A DNA stretch of 64,000 bases from Pyrus communis (GCF_963583255.1 NC_084806.1:17960317-18024316), one strand, 5' to 3'; counted from the stretch's first letter, positions 46,919 to 60,293 are shown. Numbers and translations are program-made. Notes: generated by a model from the sequence alone, not told the origin.

Positions 46919-47489
46919 CAAACATCTTATCAAGCATCTAGGTTCAAGGCTCGACGAACAAATAAAAAGAACAGGATAAAAAAAAGAGCATTCTCATCTC
47001 TTTTCCTCTCTCTTTCACACACCTTGCCCTACAACATTCTCTCATTCAAACTCTTTGAATGGTGTGCTGAACATTGTTCTGTTACTTACTGTTACAGGTA
47101 AATGAGCGCAGTGCCTTCTTATATAGCTACGGTAGTGGCTTCATCAATTAAGAAATCTAATCCTAATTAGAATCTCATTACCAAGTATGTCCAACCTTCT
47201 TCAATTGGGAAAGCAACACATTTGGGAGCAGGATTCATATCCTCATAGATGATTAGTTCTATTAAGTTTAGGAAACTGATCATGGGCTGGACAACCCAAC
47301 ACATTGTTTTCTTTATGTGTATGCAAGACAACAATCTAGATTGTAACTCGAAACAAATCTTCTAAAATCAAAATCTGTAGACGCTAACTTTCTAGAGTAG
47401 AATCGATTCATGGGTGCTGTCTACCATAAGAGTATATGCACCTTGTTGAAAAGAACTCCAAAAATGGGCTGAAAATTTCAACCTTTTAG
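46919..47489. other. Unrecognised sequence replacing missing isoamylase exon(s)
   Basis: Between the solo LTR and the small exon at 47490 there is AT-rich sequence with no isoamylase similarity. The exon that should encode the segment from NFWGYST-like residues to the region before NSVYYMLAPK is absent from 44210-47489. I recognise no gene in it. Confidence 0.5.
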
Positions 47490-50400
47490 AGTTGCTTATA
47501 ATAGTGTCTATTACATGCTTGCGCCTAAGGTATAGCTCTGAAATTATTAACTTTTTTGTGTGCTATGACTTCATACTATGTTTTACTCTTTCAAACCTTA
47601 TTTTCCTGAGGAAATCATGTGCTTCTCATATTTATTGGTTTTCTCCTTTGTTGATCTTGTTCAATACTTTAAATGTTTATGGTCCCTGAATCTAGTTGAG
47701 GACAATTTTAATGCGTTTAACATGGTGGGTTTATTTGCTATTGCTATTTATGTTGTTCCATGTAATTGGATGTTTGCTTTAATCTCATAAGCTTCTATTC
47801 TGTGGTTTGTTTTGTTGAAGAAGAGCATGCTTTTATATGATGCAATTAGCTGCTTTCTCTCCAAGTGAAGTTTTCTAATTCGAAGTGAATTTGGTAGTAG
47901 ATTTAAGTCTTGTCCTCTAATGTCTGTCTATCAAGCATCAACCATATTCAGCAAAAAGAAAGTAAGTTTATGTCCGTTTTCATAGATTTTCTTTCATATT
48001 CAATAAATAAAATTAAGTTTGTATTTATTCTATCCAAATAAAAGCAGCGCAAACTGAGGGGGAAAAACAGTAAGATATAGTTTTTCCTAAGGGAATGATG
48101 TGTACCCTACTGCTTGTGGTAAATTTGTTTAAAACACAAGTGATTTACAAGTCTCGCGGTCATGTGGTGGGCCAATTTGGTATCTCTCTGTCAATAGTAG
48201 CTCATTCAGTTTTATCAGTATCATACTTATCCCCTTTTTCAGTTTTTTACTCCGGAGAGTTCTTTTTTATGAGGAGAATTTTCATGAATTACATAGCTGA
48301 TAAATGGTCAATCTGAAATGGAGCAGCAGAAAAGTATATGCTGTTATGTTTTGTTTGTAATCATATTTCAAATATCTACTAAAGCAGGTCGATTGATATT
48401 GATCGTTGAACATATAACTTATATGCATATTGAATTGGAAGACCATACCAAGGTCAGGTTTGCGTTGTATGCCCCAGACCTAGAATCCATTTGTGTCCTA
48501 AACTGAAAAATATGTGACATTTTTCATTTTTCTGGTGCCATCGTTTTTTATTTGGTGTCTCTTCATTCATACATTGTGAACTCAATCTGTTGTCCCTTTA
48601 TTCTTGACAGGGAGAGTTCTATAATTATTCGGGATGCGGTAACACATTCAATTGCAACTATCCTGTTGTGCGCCAGTTTATTGTAGACTGCTTGAGGTAG
48701 AATTTCCCGAATCTTCAGTCTTGCTTTTATCCGATAGAATTTCCTATCAATTGAAATTTGCATTGGTGAATTTGATATGTGGAAATTATTTATAGTTCCC
48801 GGAGATAATCTACATTATGGAAGCCAAGGCTGTGTCATGCTTCATATATTATTTGGTCATGCAGGCATTGACAACTTTAACTTCTCGCATTGTGACTCTG
48901 AGACCTAATGTTGTGCATAGTCATGTAATAGTGCCAGTTCAGAACCCAATTGTGCTTTTGAATCATGTCATTGTCAGATTGTCTCTATATGACATTCTCC
49001 CTCTGTAATTATTGTGGCAAGGAACTAGCAAATTAATGTTCTTGTAAGCTCACTCACTCCATGTCTCTGGAAGAGAAAAAAAATTGTTTATAGTTGACAA
49101 CTCATATGCTAGTTGGCTTATGTACTCCTACATTGGCAAGTGCTTTGATAAGATGCCCTGCCACTGCTATATCTGAATGAATCTCACTCACTTTTTCTTG
49201 TTGTCTGCTATCTATCCTCTCTTCCATCATTTGTCTGAAAAATTGCAACTCTATCCTGTGTTGTTTATCACTTTTTGATAATTTTGATGTTATGTCTATG
49301 ATTTTGAAGTGTGGTTGTGTTTAACTATTGAATTTTTTTTTCCGTAACCATCATCTGCTACTTATATACCCCAAATGGTAGAAAGGTCATTGTTTTCGTT
49401 TTCTGCGCAACAGATATTGGGTAACAGAGATGCATGTGGATGCGTTCTGCTTTGATCTTGCTTCTATTATGACCAGGGGTAGCAGGTCTCTGCCAGATGC
49501 TGTATTATGAATCAGTTTATACTGGACACTGGTGTTATTTCAGTCGTTTTATCTTCACTTCTTTGTCCAGTCTCTGGGATGCAATTAATGTATATGGGAG
49601 TGCAATAGAAGGTGACTTTTTGACAACTGGAACCCCTCTTGTTACCCCACCATTGGGTTGACATGATAAGTAATGACCCAATACTTCATGGAGTGAAAGT
49701 TCTTACATTAAACCTTTTTATCAGTATTTCTAAGATTTTGAAGGGTCATTTGAATTACACATATTTATCAGCATCCCTATGTCTACATTCTAGAACATAG
49801 ATTATTGAATTACACATATTTATCAGTATTTCTAAGATTATTGATACAGTTGGATTAAGAAGAAATATGAGACTCAACTCACCTTGGTCAATTTTCAAAG
49901 CCCATCTAATTCATTCTGTACTACTTAATCAGTCCGGAATAGTTATTTCATCAAGTTCGTATCTTCATTCTATGAATTGAAATTTAATAGTAAATCGAAA
50001 GGGGTATACTTAATTTTGTTCTTATTAATCATCAATCTGACATAAAATAGTTAATAGACATGTTTAAGTCAAGTGAGAGATGCTTATAGATTAGAAACAT
50101 GGACTACCTTGACATCGCCACACCATAGCAAGGTGATGCTCTTTTAAATCATAAAACATATTTCATGTTATCTTCGTGCTTCCTCGAGTGTCCCATTTCC
50201 TTTGTTTTTCTGAAGTTGTTTCGAATTTTCCATAATAATTTTCCTTGCCTTTTTTTTTTTTTTTGGTATTCTTGCTTCTAGAATTTTGCTGAGCCTAATG
50301 ATCCTGCACGAGAATTTATCTTACTGGTTTCCATGATTTGGCCCTGCATATGAATTTAGCTTTTGTTTATTTCTACAGCTTATTGGAAATTACTATTACT

Positions 50401-51610
50401 AGTGTGCTAGTATTTAAAGGATAAGTGATCGACCTATCTATGTTTTTTTTCTTTTCCCAAACAGCTTATAGGAAGCATGGGATGCAGGAGGCCTGTACCA
50501 AGTTGGCATGTTTCCTCACTGGGGTAGTTGGTCAGAATGGAATGGGAAGGTATGTTTAGACATTATAGTTTTGTAGTCATTTCAATTAACCCATACTGAC
50601 TGAGATAAAAAAAACATAATAACAGAAGAAAAGACATCCACATGTTCTTCAGGTAAGACAAGTCCTAATTGACCCGATCTTCTTTTCCACACTATTATAG
50701 TACCGGCTGAACAAGGATCTGGGAAGGCTGTGCCATTAAACAATAAACATTCAAACTTAAGTTGTAGCATACATCCATGAAGAGTATTTTCTGGCCATCC
50801 AGTCCAAATGTTTAATCGTTGAGAAACCTTCTGACAAGTACAAATTGGGCTTGCTAATCAGTTAAATCAGAAATAGGAGATTCTTCCTACATGTGTTTTA
50901 GATTTTGGAGAGCTTCATACATCAGATGATCAGAATAGATTAGAGTTCCTTCTCTTGTTGTTGGGTTGGCACCTCTTCAGGTGTTGTGATTGGGGGGTAA
51001 CTCTTTCTGTATCCTAAACCTATTAATTCATTGATCTGGAATTAGTTCATGCAAATGACTCTTAAACAATCTACCAATGCATCTTGTTCAACATAACCAA
51101 GTCTAATTATTCTATTTTTTGGACCATTGGCATCCCATACTTTTGGCCAGTTGATCTATCTCACTAAAATCTAACCAACCATTAAAGTGCAATAATATGT
51201 TTGAGACAGAAACATTTGGGTTTACTTAAAACCTTTTTTGTCGTCTGGTGTTATAAATCATGACCTTATTCCCCAGCATTTTTGAGTCCTGAAACCTGCT
51301 AAGTGGACTTTGTGGTATACTTTATAGGTTAGTCACAAAGCCAGTTAGGCAATGATTGTGTTTTACCTTGATATTTTAGTTTGATACAGTTCGTAAATTC
51401 CTGTAACTTTCAGTATCATGACACAGTGCGGCAGTTTATCAAGGGTACAGATGGCTTTTCTGGGGCTTTGGCTGAATGCCTTTGTGGGAGCCCTAATTTA
51501 TATCAGGTAATTCAAGTTTTTCCCGTCTCTTTTGACAATGACTAATATTCTGCACTTTGAGAATCCTCTCCTGGAATGTGGAACATTGTGTATGCGCTTC
51601 TTCCACTTAT

Positions 51611-51619
51611 TCTTCTTCT

Positions 51620-51653
<34 letters not shown>
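51611..51653 (+). repeat. (TTC)n(CT)n microsatellite in an ISA1 intron
   Basis: Short TTC repeats pass into about 14 CT units, immediately upstream of the exon at 51679; it may act as or have grown from the polypyrimidine tract. Confidence 0.9.
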
Positions 51654-51654
<1 letters not shown>

Positions 51655-52889
51655 ACACTCATTATTTCTTTGGACCAGGAAGGGGGGAGGCCATGGAATA
51701 GTATCAATTTTGTTGGTACACACGATGGTTTTACTTTAGCTGATTTAGTAACCTATAACACCAAACATAACCTGGCAAATGGAGAAGACAACAATGATGG
51801 AGAACGTCATAATAATAGCTGGAACTGTGGACAGGTGAATATTGATAAATATGTATTCTCTGATGGTTGGATATAGCCTTTGATGCTGATGGTAGTCTGT
51901 GTGATAAGGTTACCACATCTGTAATCCTTATGATCAGGCATGCTAAAAGTCTTAAGGTCTAAAATGTCTCATCTGGCTTTATGATGATATATATTCTGCA
52001 CTTATGTCTTATAGTTTCCACTCATACTCGACCTCTTTTCCCTGTTTGATTTTCTCGTTAATCTGTTAGGCCAGGAATCGATTTTTCTTGCTTTTAGAAG
52101 GTTGATTACCCATGAAGAAGGGAAATATGTTTTTCATGTGTTTATGGGACAGAAACTCCGCATCACTTCTGTGGTGTTTTTTTCTGTCTTATCCCATGAA
52201 ACAATTAAAAGGGTTATCTTATAAATTAGACCCTTGGCCAGCCCTACAGGAAATGGACTCCTTTTGTGCGTGTATCTTAGATTTGTACTCCATGGTTGTG
52301 TTTCATTTAGGGGCTTTTCGCATATAAGCCTCCCATAACATCACAATCTATAGAAAAACACTTCAAACCTTATACTTTAGAGAAAAACCCAACTTAGTTT
52401 GTAACACCAAATGAATTTCACAATTAAGAAGCAAGTAGAGCATGACAATTGGATAGATGAGTTTTTTTTTTCCGTCCAATTAAGCTCTTGAAGTGTTTTT
52501 GTTATAAATCTTAATGATGTCAGGGTATTTTTTTTTTATTTTTTATAAAGTACTGTTATTTAGGAGGGAGAGTTCGCAAGCATTTCAGTGAAGAAACTGA
52601 GGAAATGATAAATGCGAAATTTTTTTGTCTGCCTCATGGTTTCCCAAGTAAGAAGCTGTTCTTATCGCTATTTTATCGAATTGAGGTTCAGTTATAGTGC
52701 ATCTTATACTATGACTCTTAATTAGGACTACTATGACTCGTCCTTATTTTAGCATTTCTACGTCGGTCTTGATTTCTTGTAATGCAAGTCTGAATTTTAT
52801 TTTTTATTAAAAATTTTCAATTAACTGAGAAGGGGCATGTGCATCTTTGAAGTTCATGGACACCAAAATAGTAGGGCATGAGAATTGGT

Positions 52890-53231
52890 TGTTGTGAATG
52901 GATCCCTCATTGATGGGAGGAAGGACTTTGCATGGACTTATAAGTAAGTTGGGTTACTTCCCATATTGCCAAGTGGTTTTATGGTGGTACCTCAACTTCT
53001 TCGTGGTATCAGAGCAGGTTGTCTCACCTGTGAATCCAAATGGCTACACGCCCTCCACGTCACCCCGTTGTGTTGTCCACGTATTAGACTTGAAAATTCG
53101 CCACACGTGAGGGGACGTGTTGAGAATGGATCCTACATTGATGGGAGGAGGGACCTTGCATGAGTTTATAAGTAAGTTGGGCTACTTCTCATATTGCCAA
53201 TTGGTTTTATGGTGAAACCTCAATTTCTTCA
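52890..53231 (+). mobile_element. Complete TRIM (terminal-repeat retrotransposon in miniature), 342 bp
   Basis: Two 114-bp direct repeats at 52890-53003 and 53118-53231 start TGTTG(T/A)GAATGGATCC and end CTTCTTC(G/A). They flank a 114-bp interior that begins with a textbook initiator tRNA-Met primer-binding site (TGGTATCAGAGCAGG at 53004-53018) and ends with a purine-rich GTGAGGGGACG. The 5-bp target duplication TTGGT is exact (52885-52889 and 53232-53236). It sits in the ISA1 pseudogene intron between the exons at 52564 and 53595. It encodes nothing and depends on proteins of other elements. Confidence 0.92.
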
Positions 53232-55433
53232 TTGGTGTGTTTTCACTGCAAGGAAATAAAGGAGAAATAGAAAACGAGTGCTTCTGCTAAATTGGTTAAC
53301 CACTGAATGGTGTTGATCTTTGTCCTGTTAAATTAAGAAGGGTTTCATGGATTCTTTTGTACTACCCCACCAGTTTAGAATGGATCCTGCTGAATTTTCA
53401 TTCTAAAGATAACAGAAGAGCCTGAATTTGTACATTAACTTGATTTTGCATCTTGTAGTTTTTTGGAGCAGAACTCTACATTGCCCTGTAGATATTGTTT
53501 AAATGCAGCACTTTCTAGGTAGATTGTGCTGACGATGTTGCATACTTTTTTGTCTACTTACTGACTACATATTCCAAAATTTTCTATGTATCAGGGTGTC
53601 CCGATGCTGTGTATGGGTGATGAATATGGCCATACAAAAGGGGGAAACAACAACACATATTGCCATGATAATTATGTTTTTCTCTACACCTTTGTCAATA
53701 CACTTTCTGTCGTACCCTCTTTTTATTTTATTTTATTTTATTCATTTTTATGGTTGTTGCTGTCCTGTAGATTAATTACTTTCGATGGGATAAGAAAGAA
53801 GAGTCCTCATCGGACTTTTTCAGATTTTGCTGCCTCATGACCAAATTCCGCCAGTATGTATCTATATTACTGGTTGGAGGTAATTATACTGTGCTTTTTT
53901 ATTGATATTTTGTATCTCTTCACTGCAAATTATGCAGGGAATGCGAGTCACTTGGGTTAAATGACTTCCCAACGGCAGAGAGGCTGCAGTGGCATGGTCA
54001 TGCTCCTGGGGTGCCAGACTGGTCTGACACAAGCCGCTTTGTTGCCTTTACTCTGGTATTGACCACCTTGACTGATGCAGTTTAAAATCAAGTTTTAATT
54101 ATCGTATCTTGCTTATTGAAATGGGGATAAGCGGAAGATTACCATGTTCCAACTTCCACAGTGACCTTATGCCCTTGTGTTACAAAAAAGTCTTAACTTG
54201 CATGGAAGTACCCCATCAGACGTATCATGAAAATGGTATATCCTGGGTTCTTCTGAATGCTCCCAACTGGCCTGCCCATTTTCCGACATTTACAAATCAA
54301 CGCTTGAGCCCTAAAAGGAGCCTTGGCACACCTTTTTGTAGGTCTCTAGATTAAGAAGCCATCAACCTTGACTGCGCAGGGTGTTTGAATTTGAACACGA
54401 GTTCTTTGCCTTATAATTTGGAGATTTAACTCTATCCATTTTTAGAACAGACTTAAACCTAAAGGTGCATTCCATTGTTTATATGACAAATGCACACTAG
54501 TGTCCCATGTGATGCTTGTGTAAAAGTATGACAGGTCATAGCAGGGTTACACGAATTACGATGAAAAAGTTTGTATAGAAATATAAAAGTAACAAAAGTA
54601 CAATGATAAGTAATTTTTTTTAATTTCTTTTGTAAATTTTGTCATTGTTTTCATGTACTTATGCCAGACTACACCCAATGTGCAGGTTGGATATATAGTG
54701 TGGCAATCTAATAAATCAACAATTTGGTCCTCAACTTAAGTCTTCGTTGGTTGGCCATGGATACATAGCTTGGCAGATAAGATGAATTCTTGTTTGAATG
54801 TCGGTCGAGGTTCACAGTCTAAGAAAACTATTACATAGGTTGGATGAAGAAAGTGTTTGTCCTAGCATGCACACCTCTTAGAATGTGCCACATTTAGCAG
54901 CAGGGTCATCATAGGAGTAGCATATTTTTTTTGTTATTCTTGTGGTTAATAGATTCTCTTTTGGATCTTATTGGGTTGTCTTGGTCTTCATTAGATGGCC
55001 TTAGATACATAGCTTGGCAAATAAGATGAACGGTTGAGGTTGACAGTCTAAGAACACTAGCTATTACATAGGTTGGATGAAGAAAAGTGTTTGTCCTAGC
55101 TCTTATTGTGTTGTTTTGGTTGTAAACTTCTGCTATTTAACTGGTCTGTGACTCTACATGTTAATCCAGATGGACTCCGTGAAGAGAGAGCTGTATATCG
55201 CTTTCAATGCCACCCACTTAGCTGTGATCATTTCTCTGCCAGAGAGGCCTGGATACAGATGGGAGCCCTTGGTCGACACCAGCAAGCCTGCACCATTTGA
55301 CTTCCTTACTAGCGACCTTCCAGAAAGAGATACCGCAGTTAAACAGTATGCTCACTTTCTCGACACCAATTTATATCCCATGCTAAGTTATTCTTCAGTC
55401 ATCCTTTTACTTTCTCCCGTCGAAGATCCATAG

Positions 55434-58294
55434 CTTAATAAAAGCACCAGTGCAGAATCTGTATTTACAGATTTTACGACGAAAGAAACTGGTGGCTTGT
55501 TCAAATCCTTGCATTATCAACTCGGAGTCCGGAACAAATTATAGAATGGAAGTAAATGGTAAAGTTGCAAGTAGTAGAGATTCTGTGCAAATAGTTTGGA
55601 GAGAAATCATGTTGAAGTTTCTGATAACCCACAACAAAATAATAAATAAATAAATAATTTAAAGATGAATAAATCCACCACACGTATAAATTTTAAGCAA
55701 ATGTATAATGTTTTGATTGTATTTTCCTTGTGAATAAAGTTATTGGAGAAGTTGGTTAGTAACTATGAGTGTGGTGAATGACTTGCATTAACATTTTTAC
55801 TAGATCAGAATTTTGGGTCATCGGAAACTTTCTATTGATGGTTTTCACCTTGAACGAATTCTTATGTTGTGATGCTCGTATTAAACACATGTATCTGCTT
55901 GGTACTACAATGGAATAGTATTTTTTTTTTATTTGTAAGAGTGAAGTTTTAAAATTAAGACTCTTATAGACGTCGAGTTCTATATCAAATTGTTATGGTT
56001 GGCCATGTTAAAGAAAACGCACATAAATTGCATAAATTAAGCATATTACCTGATAATATTAAGTCATGATGACCATAAGCTTGTTGGTTGGTTGCAAACA
56101 CTAGCTCTTACTCGTCTATTATAAATTGGTTTGAGATTCATTATTTTGCGCATCAAATCATTTTTTTAATTTTTCAAACTAACGATATTATTTACAGGAA
56201 AGAGGATGGACATAGTTTCATAATAAATAAGTAATAATGTGGTTTAAATTTATTTTTAATAAAAATTAAATTTTAAAACTCTTACTTATAAAAATAAAAA
56301 GAAATACTATTGATGATAATGGTTGCGCATCAAATCAATATCTCTTTTGATTTGAGAAGACATGATAAGTGGCTTTATTAAGAATCTCATATTTAATAAG
56401 GCTCTGAACGATATGGGAGATCATGGCCTATGACAGGTGATGATTATAAAAATTGCTATCTCGTCACGAATCTTGTGCGATCATTCGTTGTCCATTCTTG
56501 CTAAGTCTCGATTGTAGCTTTGGGCTTTGCAAAGCCTTATGAGGTTCGGAAAGGAATCCTTTTCGGATTCCTTTAACCTAAACCTTATGATCTACAAATT
56601 TGAATTTTTAAAATTTGATTTAACAGTTACAAATAAAAAGTTTTATTAGAAGTTATAATATTTTTAATCGTTTGATCAAATTTCAAATATATGAATTTAT
56701 GGATCATAAGAATTAGATAGACAGAATTCAAAGAGGATCACTTTCCATGAGGTGCGGTAATTCTGTTGAGTTTGGTGGCCGTTCGGTCATGTCATGCGTG
56801 TTTAACATGCAAATCCAATAGAGGCCATGTCTACCTCATTTAATGCAGATGTTCCTGTAGGCTTAATTTCCTGCTTGTAAGTGAAGGAGAATGTCGTCCT
56901 TATTTCGGTCCACTTACATAATTTTTTTGGATGATAGTAGGTGAATTGTCGATTCTCTCTATCTCCTCCCGAGTGAAAATTAAATCTTTAAATTATATTT
57001 TTGGTAAAATAAATTTTTATATTCATTAAAAAAAAAACTACCAATTTCATTCATACTATTATATTAAAAACTATTAAATTCAATTTTTCCTCAATTTAAA
57101 TCAAGTGATTTACACGTGGTACACTTGAAAAGATAATACCGTTATTTTTTCACCTATAAGTCTTCAACGTTGCATGTTTGTTGCAAATCTAATTTCTAGT
57201 TTATTAACTTCATACACTCTTTGTTCCAAAAAAAATAAAATAAAAAGAGCTACTAAACCCACTCCACAACCCTATTTCCCATGCCATCTTATATTCACCC
57301 CTGATAAGAAGTTTAAAAAATTACATGATAAATTACACAAAATTACTTTAACTATGGATCGAACCATAATCTCACAGCTCATATTTTAAATATTGCAATG
57401 TTATATATCAATTTATAAATTCGTTTTAATATCATACCTACGTCAAATTTTCTATTAATTTAGCTGTTAAATGATGATATGACAAAAACGGGTCCACTCA
57501 TTCGTTAACTAAAATAAAAAATTATTAATTATTAATAAATTATTAATTTTTTATTCATTACACTCTTTTTACTCCCCCTCTCATCTCTGTCCCTCTACCT
57601 CTCCCTCTCTCCCAACTCTCTTGTCCCGCTCATTTCTGCAAAAGCAGAAAATCAATGACGGCGTCTGCCGCCGTTCCCGTTGGAGCCAAACTACCACCAC
57701 CACCAACCTGCAAACCCAGAAACGAGAGTCCCTTAGATTTGAGATCGGACATTTGCACTGACGCCACCTCCCCCCCGCGGGACACCAGCGATTGCAGGTA
57801 GAAAAGGGTCATGGCTAGCCCGAACACCGGATCCGAGGGTAACGGAAGAATCGATGGGCCCGCTTGGAAGGAGCAGAGCCAGCGTGAGCACCAGAAAAAG
57901 GAAGAGTGAGGCCGCGGACTGTATGGACGTGAATCGGTGGAGGCGACCGCGTGTGGTTGATATCCACCGCCTGCTAGGGTTCTGGTGCTGTTTAAACTAA
58001 AAAGCAAATTACAAGCAAATAATAAGAATTAATAAAAAATAAATAAATAAATAACAGAATTTTGTGACTAATTTCAGTTGGGATATTTTAATTATTCAAA
58101 TTGAACCAAAGGGAAAGCGATAATCTTCTTTGCTTCTCTCACATCCAAACCAGAGCACGGTAAGAACGGCAGAGGACCGAATCATGATATTAACAGGAAC
58201 CTTCGGGATTGTCGTCATCGAAAAACATGGCTTTGCAGCCAATTCGCTGGCATTGAAACAGAGCTGCCCGCTGACCCTTCATCCTCTCTTCTCG
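55434..58294. other. Intergenic region downstream of the ISA1 pseudogene
   Basis: AT-rich with no convincing gene. Bases 57535-57610 are a CT-rich tract. Bases 57630-58007 have a 125-codon minus-strand frame of GC-rich sequence with no domain I recognise; it may be part of an unidentified repeat. Confidence 0.5.
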
Positions 58295-58834
58295 TGTTGG
58301 AATTCATGTGATTTCATCACATTTGAATTCCAGTGAGTTCATCAAAATTTGGACAGCAAGTTAACTTAGAAATGAGCTATAACTCATGTGAACTTATAAG
58401 AGTTTGTATCCGGACAAGCTTAATACATAATGGAGCGAAAGATGATACAAACCACATGATATTAACTAAGCCATAAGGTAGTTGGTTTGTAATTCGAAAA
58501 CTGATGGTAACTGTTACGGTAATGGGATGAGGCAGTTACCAAAATCAATGGTGTGGATTGGTCCCTCTTCTCGGTATATAATTTTTGTGTTCATTAAGAA
58601 AGATAAGTCCCATTGTGTATCCTGAACATTATAGCACTGAGTACAACAGAAGAGAAGACTTCACCATAACAAGAAGTACGACTACGAATTCTGGTAAGTA
58701 CACACATCTACTTGTTATGAGGGTTTAAGCACTTAATGCAACAACTCATTAGGATGCATGCACGCATTACAAATTTGACGTTCATGTACTTTAGCAACTT
58801 GGTTGATTGAATACTTTTGAATAAAGTTTACATG

Positions 58835-58847
58835 TGGTATCAGAGCC
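58835..58847 (+). other. Copia primer-binding site (initiator tRNA-Met)
   Basis: TGGTATCAGAGCC is an exact match to the usual plant copia primer-binding site. Confidence 0.85.
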
Positions 58848-59433
58848 GGTCGATTCAAGTTCTAAACTCATGATTATGGAGAGATTTGTGAACTCAATCT
58901 ATGTTGTTTTAAAATTCTGCAATAATCAGTTTTATAACTTATCATGTTATAACTATTATATCTGATTCTTTTTCCTGCAACTTATTATGAATTTCTGTGT
59001 TTTACTACAAATTGATCTACTAATATATCAATATTTTGACTATGAACATATGAACTGATAAATTTATGCAGATTGAGTTACATAAAGTATTGAGTGTCGA
59101 TGTATTATGTTTATTTGGTTAACAAGTAAGAATGTTTACAAAGAAATTGATTGCTAGGATTGCTTATATACTGTTGTATAGTGAGTGATGATGATTATGT
59201 TAATTGTGTAAAGTTAACTTGCCTAAAGGTGTTACTTTACATGTATTCATGCGTTTTTTTTATCCTTGGCTATGCAAAATTTCTTGGAGTTCATGTTATG
59301 TACATGGATAGTGTCTTGCCTAAAGGTGACATTTATTCTGTAATGAAGTGTGACAAGAATATCAAGTTGAGTTCTTGATCACAGATAATATGAACTCACA
59401 AATGAAAGAATCATGTTATATGTAGGTTTTAAC

Positions 59434-60293
59434 ATGTTGAATTGGGTGAATATTGAGAAGTTGAATGGTAACAACTTCAACACTTGGAAGCATCAAATAG
59501 AGATGAACTTGGGAATGTTAGAGCTCACTGTGGCTTTCAAGACCCCTAAACCTGCTGCACTAACTGATTCAAGCACTGTGCAAGATAGTGAGACTTTTGC
59601 AAGATGGAGAGAGAGAGCTAATCAAATGTCTCTCCTCATTATGCAAAATGTTATAGAATAGCACATTCATGGTGGTGTGATGTGGCTTAGCCAAGGATTA
59701 CATGGCTAGGATTGAAGAGAAATTTAAAAGGTCTGATAAAGCTGAGATAGGTGCATATTTCACTGCACTGATTAACACCAAGCATGATGGGTTGAGCAGT
59801 GTTCGTGAACATCTGTGAAATTGGTGAACATCTCTAACAAATTGAATGCATTGGAGATTGGGATAATAGATCAGTTTCTAGTGCACAGAGCCCTATACTC
59901 CTTATCTGGTGATTATGATCAGATTAAGGTGAATTACAACACACAGAAAGAGACTTGGACAATCAATGAACTCATTTCTATTTGTTGTCAATAGGAGGAG
60001 AGAATGAAAAAGTCCAAGGTTGAAAAGATGGAATTGGCATATCTTGTCAATTCTAGGAAGGGTAAAGGAAAGATAGGGGTTGCTACATTCAAGAATGAGA
60101 ATTACAAAGGCAAAAAGCAATCAGGATTTAAACACCAAGCTGGTGCAGACTTTGGTGCCAAGAAATTCTTCAAAAACACTTCAGTTGCTGCCAAACATGA
60201 TGGTGCCTCTTCCTCCACAGGTCTACAAGTTAATAAAGTTCATCTTAAAAGTGTTTCCATTGTCAATCCACTTAGCATTTAAGGAAAAACTGT
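59434..60293 (+). pseudogene. Copia gag with zinc knuckle
   Basis: It starts MLNWVNIEKLNGNNFNTWKH, the typical copia gag opening (KLNGxNFxxWKxxIE). The frame is broken near 59661 and again before 60004. At 60252-60293 a CX2CX4HX4C zinc knuckle can be read (CFHC, then H, then C) with a TAG inside the first spacer. It is the RNA-binding capsid part of the polyprotein. Confidence 0.8.

Larger units (their letters stand above)
35014..55433 (+). pseudogene. ISA1: Isoamylase 1 (starch debranching enzyme, GH13) pseudogene, 5'-truncated
   Basis: Functional ISA1 is a plastid enzyme that trims alpha-1,6 branches of pre-amylopectin. Exon relics in order: 35014-35139, 35184-35276, 36389-36541, 44117-44209, 47490-47529, 48611-48696, 49414-49485, 49571-49698, 50465-50549, 51414-51506, 51679-51834, 52564-52647, 53595-53675, 53771-53853, 53938-54055, 55170-55433. 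Hallmarks include [71 protein letters not shown] and the C-terminal YPMLSYSSVILLLSP. Damage: the transit peptide and N-terminal region are absent; a deletion near 35112 shifts frame; TAG at 35274; the exon(s) expected between 44209 and 47490 are missing; the invariant GH13 Arg near the nucleophile is Cys (49448-49450); an extra G lies near 49655; a 2-base deletion lies near 50472; TGA TAA occur at 52606-52611. The intron at 35140-35183 is only 44 bases. The final exons are clean, so a predictor may call a false partial gene. Confidence 0.93.

Noticed and set aside
57630..58007. 125-codon minus-strand frame as a gene
   Set aside because: No recognisable domain, no homology that I can recall, and a location in repeat-rich intergenic DNA; the GC-rich patch alone can explain the open frame.
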